From positions 9,815,826 through 9,879,825 of the forward strand of contig OU744453.1 in the NCBI GenBank assembly GCA_916610825.1: 64,000 nucleotides of DNA, in the 5' to 3' direction. The position numbers and the translations under genes were made by a program. The notes beneath the pieces are model-generated. The model saw only the letters and a program-made list of their open reading frames with translations. It did not search any database and had not been told where the DNA came from. The stretch is from Haliclystus octoradiatus. Lineage: Eukaryota > Cnidaria > Staurozoa > Stauromedusae > Haliclystidae. Of this stretch, positions 59,476-64,000 are shown in pieces; within the stretch, counting starts at the first letter, position 1; each line of letters begins with the position of its first letter.

Positions 59476-59868
59476 ATGGGAAAGAAATTCACCGAAAAAT
59501 ATAAAACGAGGTCCATTGTATTCTGCTTTCCTTTAAACGAGTGTACCGCATGGGTCATTGATATTATACTACATGAAATTATGAAGGCTACGTCGCTTAT
59601 TAATAGTAGCAATCCAATCATTATAGCTGGCGAATTAAATTGTAGAATTAATAAGTTCTAACTGTGGTTTGAAACTAATATGCAACATTTGATATCCCTA
59701 TTAAACAATCCAGATGAACATACTTATACTAGTCCAAATGGAAGCAGCAATATCGATCTGTTTTCCTCAAATGAACTATGTGATTATTTTGAAGCTATTG
59801 TTTTGATTAATGAAGATAACTATTATGTTATCCTTAGTGTTATTAGATTGATAGATGTGTACTTGTAA
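59476..59868 (+). mobile_element. LINE endonuclease fragment
   Basis: Translated fragments read NPIIIAGELNCRINKF and, in another frame, HTYTSPNGSSNIDLFSSNEL. They match the C-terminal motifs of APE-type endonucleases of non-LTR retrotransposons (GDLNxR, then SSxIDLxxS). Stops and frame changes show it is dead. Confidence 0.8.
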
Positions 59869-60879
59869 ATTAAGAGTTACATCATTCTATTATTATAAAG
59901 ATTAGGTTAGAGATTTAGATTTAGAACATTATGTTAACACTATAATTATATATGCATGAGTAAGTGTAATGTAAACAAACTTGTAAACAATAACAAATGA
60001 TTACCTAGACATTTCAATGTATAGTTTTAGAATTATGATGTAGCCTCTAATTATGTTTTGCTTAGCTGACTAGATATTAAATTGCAGAATCATGCATTAA
60101 ACATAAATAAATAGACTTAAAACAGAATGTATAATCAGTAGAAGAGTTAACGTTTGAAACAACAGTCATTAGATAACATAACGATCCGTGAAATTTGTAC
60201 ATAAGGGTACATTTTTATATATACAATTAAAGAAAGATTTGCTATATACGTGGAGATTGTTTGTCTAAGCGCAGTCTTTGACGTTTTTAGCTTCTATTCA
60301 ACAAGAAAAGACCAAGCAGGATAAATATTAAGGGGTTATTTAGACTTGGCAAAACAGCCATCAATATTACACCTATTGTTATATGCAATATATCAGGTGA
60401 ATACACTATGGAATTCTCCTGATGATATTGACACTGCAGTAGATCATCATGGAAATTTGGAAAATGCTCCATTTCACATTCAGCAGGCATTAATATCCAA
60501 TCATGCCCAATTTTTAGTAATAAAAACACAAACCACGTTTGATCATGGCTGTAAACTTGTAAAAAGAAAAATCCTACAAATTATTAACAAGTAGACTTTA
60601 ACCCAAATGATCAAGCTCTCAGAGACCAATATCACAATCAAAGAAACAATTATGTAGTGCTATTGAAACTAAAAAAGACATAATTCGAAGAAAAACAAAC
60701 TAAAATTCACTTGGAAAAGGTTGGAGAAAAAGCACTGGGCTCTGTTTCAAGACAATACCAAATAAACAGGCAAAATGCTATCTCTTAACAAGTAATAGTA
60801 AACCATTTCAAAACTTATTAGATCAAGAAAATAGTCTACCAATACTTGAAATTTATAATGACGACGCTATTGATCTAAC

Positions 60880-61165
60880 TTTATCACAACTGTCTTTTCA
60901 CTGAAGAAGAAGTCTTAACATTATTCTCAAACATTAGAGAAAAAAGCTCCAGGAGCAGATTTCATTACAAACGAACATCTATATTTATCAGCAGATCAGC
61001 TGGTACCATGTGGACCAAACTATTCAACATATGTTTAAATACTGGACAGGTTCCTCTTCGATGGAAGAGGCCATAATAACAATACTTTACAAAGGTAAAG
61101 GAATGAAATCAGAGCCTGGTAACTACAGAGGAATAGCTCTAATTTGCTGCCCGATGAAAGTGTTT
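60880..61165 (+). mobile_element. LINE reverse transcriptase, N-terminal part
   Basis: Frame-shifted pieces read KAPGADFITNEHL, LFNICLNTGQVPLRWKR and TILYKGKGMKSEPGNYRGIA, the usual early motifs of non-LTR reverse transcriptases. The copy ends abruptly near 61165. Confidence 0.82.
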
Positions 61166-61289
61166 ACCGATATCGAGATATGCTAGTTGATTTGTTATTT
61201 TTGAAATTTTTTGAAATTAGTTGTAAATTAATGGTTCAATATATAAAGTTGTGATCTGGACATTTAAACTGGAGAAAAGAATAGCAAAA

Positions 61290-62035
61290 TGCTAAATTTT
61301 CAGTTGGTATTTACACTAACTCAGACGATAATGCACTCCACCACACACTTGACGCTTTTTGTGATTGGGCTAATGCCTGGCAGCTTCAAATCGCCATGGA
61401 AAAATGCAATGCTCTCTCTTTTGGAAATAAGAGTTTTCCATATGCAAATATTATCTGAACAGTGAAGAAGTTGTTAGAATAGATAAAGTTCGAGATCTTG
61501 ATGTTATTATAGGCCTACGTTCTAATTCAAAGTCATTAAGTCACCGTGCAAAAACCGCTGCTAAAGCTTATTCTAACAAAAGCCTATATAAGGTATGTAC
61601 ATCCTATATTGGAGTCTAACTCACCAGTATGGAGTCCTTATTTATTAAAAAATGTTAAATGCATAGAAAAAGTTCAACGAAGATTTACAAAACGCGTATG
61701 CTGAAAATGTTCAAATTCTGATAATTCTGATTATGTACTCGACTTAAGATGCTAGGTTTGCTTTTTGGAAGTTCGGCGAATTCATGCCGATCTATCTATG
61801 GTTTACAAAATTGTTAATGGAATTGTTGATTTAAAAAAAGAAATGTTTTTTGCCTCTCACAAATCCAAAACTAGAGGAAATTCTCAGAAATTATATCAAA
61901 GACATTTACCTATTAATAACACTGTAGCTAATACATCTGCAAACCGCGTAATACCAATATGGAACTCATTACCAGAATCATTAGTTACTGCTCCTTTTGT
62001 AACATTTAAAATAACAAATAAAAATCAATCAATCA
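61290..62035 (+). mobile_element. LINE C-terminal domain fragment
   Basis: It reads DAFCDWANAWQLQIAMEKCN, then VWSPYLLKNVKCIEKVQRRF, VRRIHADLSMVYKIVNGIVD and NRVIPIWNSLPESLV. These are thumb and post-RT motifs of CR1/jockey-like elements. Several stops and shifts are present. Confidence 0.82.
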
Positions 62036-62599
62036 AAGAAGTATGGCCAGTAAAGAGCCGTTGGGTGAATTGGAAGATGTCGAAGAAGAGTGGGAGAAGA
62101 TAGCGCTGAGTCTTCTCGTGAAGTAAGTTCAGAATTTTTAGTTTTAGTTAAAGACATGCACCAAAAAAATCAAGATATGATGAAACAAATATTGTGTTTG
62201 CATAAAAATTCAAAAATTTACGAACAATGACAACATGATTGGTTGTAGCGTTGTGAATGAAAAATGTATTTTTATTGTTCTCAAGAAGTGTACCTCAAAA
62301 CTCGATTGTAACATGCGATGCTTGCCATCAGAGAGTTACATCCCACACTTAATGTGGAAACTGACTCTGTGAAGTCCAGGTTATTCTCATAATGTATGTC
62401 CATAATCATAGTTGTCATTGTTCGTTTTTATGTATTTGTATAGAATTTTATAAATTAGATTTATTTTAGACTATTATAACTCATGTACAAATTTGTAATC
62501 TTTCTTTTTAGTTTGAAAATGAATTACACTGATAATTCAAAACACTGCAATAATCCTCCTAGTATTCTCTTGTTCTTAACCTTATCACATATCTCCTTA

Positions 62600-63225
62600 A
62601 GCGGAATGCTATCAAATTAGATGATGGGGTTTCTTACACCAAAACAATATTACAACATCACGGCGTTGCACAAGGTGATAACCCTCTCACCAACTTTATT
62701 CATCCAATATATGGCTGACCTTGCAACTGGTCTGGTTGCTATACCATATCTTATATCTCTATTTTTTGTTGATAAACTAGTTCTCTATTCCAAAGACCAT
62801 TCAACCATCAAAAATTGCCTTCTGATCCTGGAAGATTGGTCGAAGAAAAACAAATTACTCGTAAATATGAATAAAACCAGAGCAATTAAATTCCCCAATG
62901 GTGGCTGCTTACCATCTCATAATACTGTCAATCTGTTTATATGATCATAAAAAACGAATTTGTAAAAGAATACACGTATCTAGGTGTTATTTAAATTCAA
63001 TCATTGTCATTCCACAATCACATCAAAGCAAATAAACAGAAGGCTATGCTGGCAATTGCTACATTACAACATCTGTACAAAATATCCTTCCCTGTCGCAC
63101 TTGGAATATTCCAAATGAAAATATATCCTATCCTAACATACGATTTCCAAGTCATTTCCTTTTACTTAACGTCATCACAATTAGCGGATCGGAACACTGT
63201 CAAAAGTCATTTTATCTCCAGGTAA
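62600..63225 (+). mobile_element. LINE reverse transcriptase fragment, mutated active site
   Basis: It reads TILQHHGVAQGD, SPTLFIQYMADLATGL and LFFVDKLVLYS, where the YADD active-site box has become FVDK. Then come LLILEDWSKKNKLLVNMNKT and FVKEYTYLGV. The active-site change and stops make it inactive. Confidence 0.82.
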
Positions 63226-64000
63226 TTATCATGGTATCGCCTTGTTATGTTGTCCGTTGAAAGTGTTACATAGTTATTAAACAAAAGAATAACTGATAAC
63301 GTTGCTTACCTCTTGCCAAATCTACAATTTGGTTTCCAACGCTGCACAAATACAACTATTCCTTTACGTATGCTTATTAATGATATCAGCAAATCATTTA
63401 CAGTAAAATGGTTATACATATGCTACTTTTATTGACTTTAAGAAAGCTTTGACTCCGTTGGTAGATCAAAACTCATTTTAAAATTACATGATTAGGTTGG
63501 TGTTCGAGCAAAGATTTTAAATAATATTAATAAATATAATCAAAACATTGCTCCAATATAATTTTATAAGAATCGATGACGGAGTTAAATATTCGGAAAC
63601 TATTACTCAATACCATGGTATTTGACAAGGAAACAGCCTCTCCTACACTTTTCATTATGTATATAGCTGATCTAGCCTCAATTCCAACACCTATTGATAA
63701 TCTCTCTTATCTGTTCTATGCTGATGACTTAGTCATTTATTCTATTCAAAGCTTACCAATTTAACGAGCACTTAATGCAATTTCCATATGGTGCTCCACA
63801 AACTGTTTGCAAGTAAACAAAAATAAAACTAAAGTTGTAAAGTTCAGAAAAGGTGGTCATCTAGCAGCAGCTGACAAGTGAGAGTTTGACAAGTGAGAAA
63901 TTCTACGAGTATCTTGGTGTTATCATGCAGCAAAGCAATGCTAACTATTAGTACAATTCAATATTTAAATTGTATTTCGTTTGACGCAGCTAATTAATTA
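63223..64000 (+). mobile_element. LINE reverse transcriptase fragment, second copy
   Basis: It starts NYHGIALLCCPLKVL and continues TFIDFKKAF, SLSPTLFIMYIADLAS and LSYLFYADDLVIYS, with the FYADD box intact. Stops and frameshifts interrupt it. It runs to the window edge and is related to the 62600 copy. Confidence 0.82.

Noticed and set aside
60287-60594. Overlapping 80-82-codon frames on both strands
   Set aside because: Located between LINE endonuclease and RT pieces; most likely degraded LINE linker, with no motif strong enough to annotate.

Overview
The window is nuclear DNA from an animal. Protein-coding genes are cut into many short exons with GT-AG introns, the background is A+T-rich, there are many small inverted-repeat transposons and LINE debris, and the two recognisable genes are metazoan families (a secreted astacin and the nucleoporin ELYS). 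An invertebrate deuterostome such as an ascidian fits, but the species is inference only.

Region 1 (1-16890) is a head-to-tail array of 54 tRNA-Thr(AGT) gene units, all on the + strand, in a repeat of about 328 bp (long) or 292 bp (short; it lacks one copy of an internal 36-bp spacer duplication). By hand folding, 17 copies are fully base-paired, about 15 carry one or a few changes, and the rest are decayed (mostly one base missing in the T-stem/acceptor region, plus an altered D-loop). Blocks of several units are themselves duplicated, for example 1-2947 and 8136-11082, or the 948-bp ladder between 4.7 and 8.5 kb. The array runs off the left edge and ends sharply at 16890, followed by two older tRNA relics near 17.1-17.3 kb.

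Region 2 (19.3-25.4 kb, - strand) is a complete seven-exon gene for a secreted astacin metallopeptidase of 323 residues: signal peptide, short propeptide, catalytic domain and two C-terminal ShKT domains. It has a TATA box and a polyadenylation signal. All exon phases agree and the exons sum to exactly 324 codons.

Region 3 (26.3-59.1 kb, - strand) is most of AHCTF1/ELYS, the nucleoporin that seeds nuclear pore assembly on chromatin. I resolve 35 exons: the end of the beta-propeller, the alpha-helical domain and a rather short basic C-terminal tail. The 5' exons lie outside the window or were not found, and one junction (54027 to 53409) lacks an exon. The introns carry an 828-bp hAT element with an 8-bp target duplication, several foldback MITEs and an abundant family of small elements rich in the palindrome TTCATGAA.

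Region 4 (59.4-64.0 kb, + strand) is a pile of broken non-LTR retrotransposon fragments (endonuclease and reverse transcriptase), probably inside an upstream ELYS intron.

The tRNA array has no visible functional link with the two protein genes. Coordinates and splice sites were read by eye; no alignment or folding program was run.
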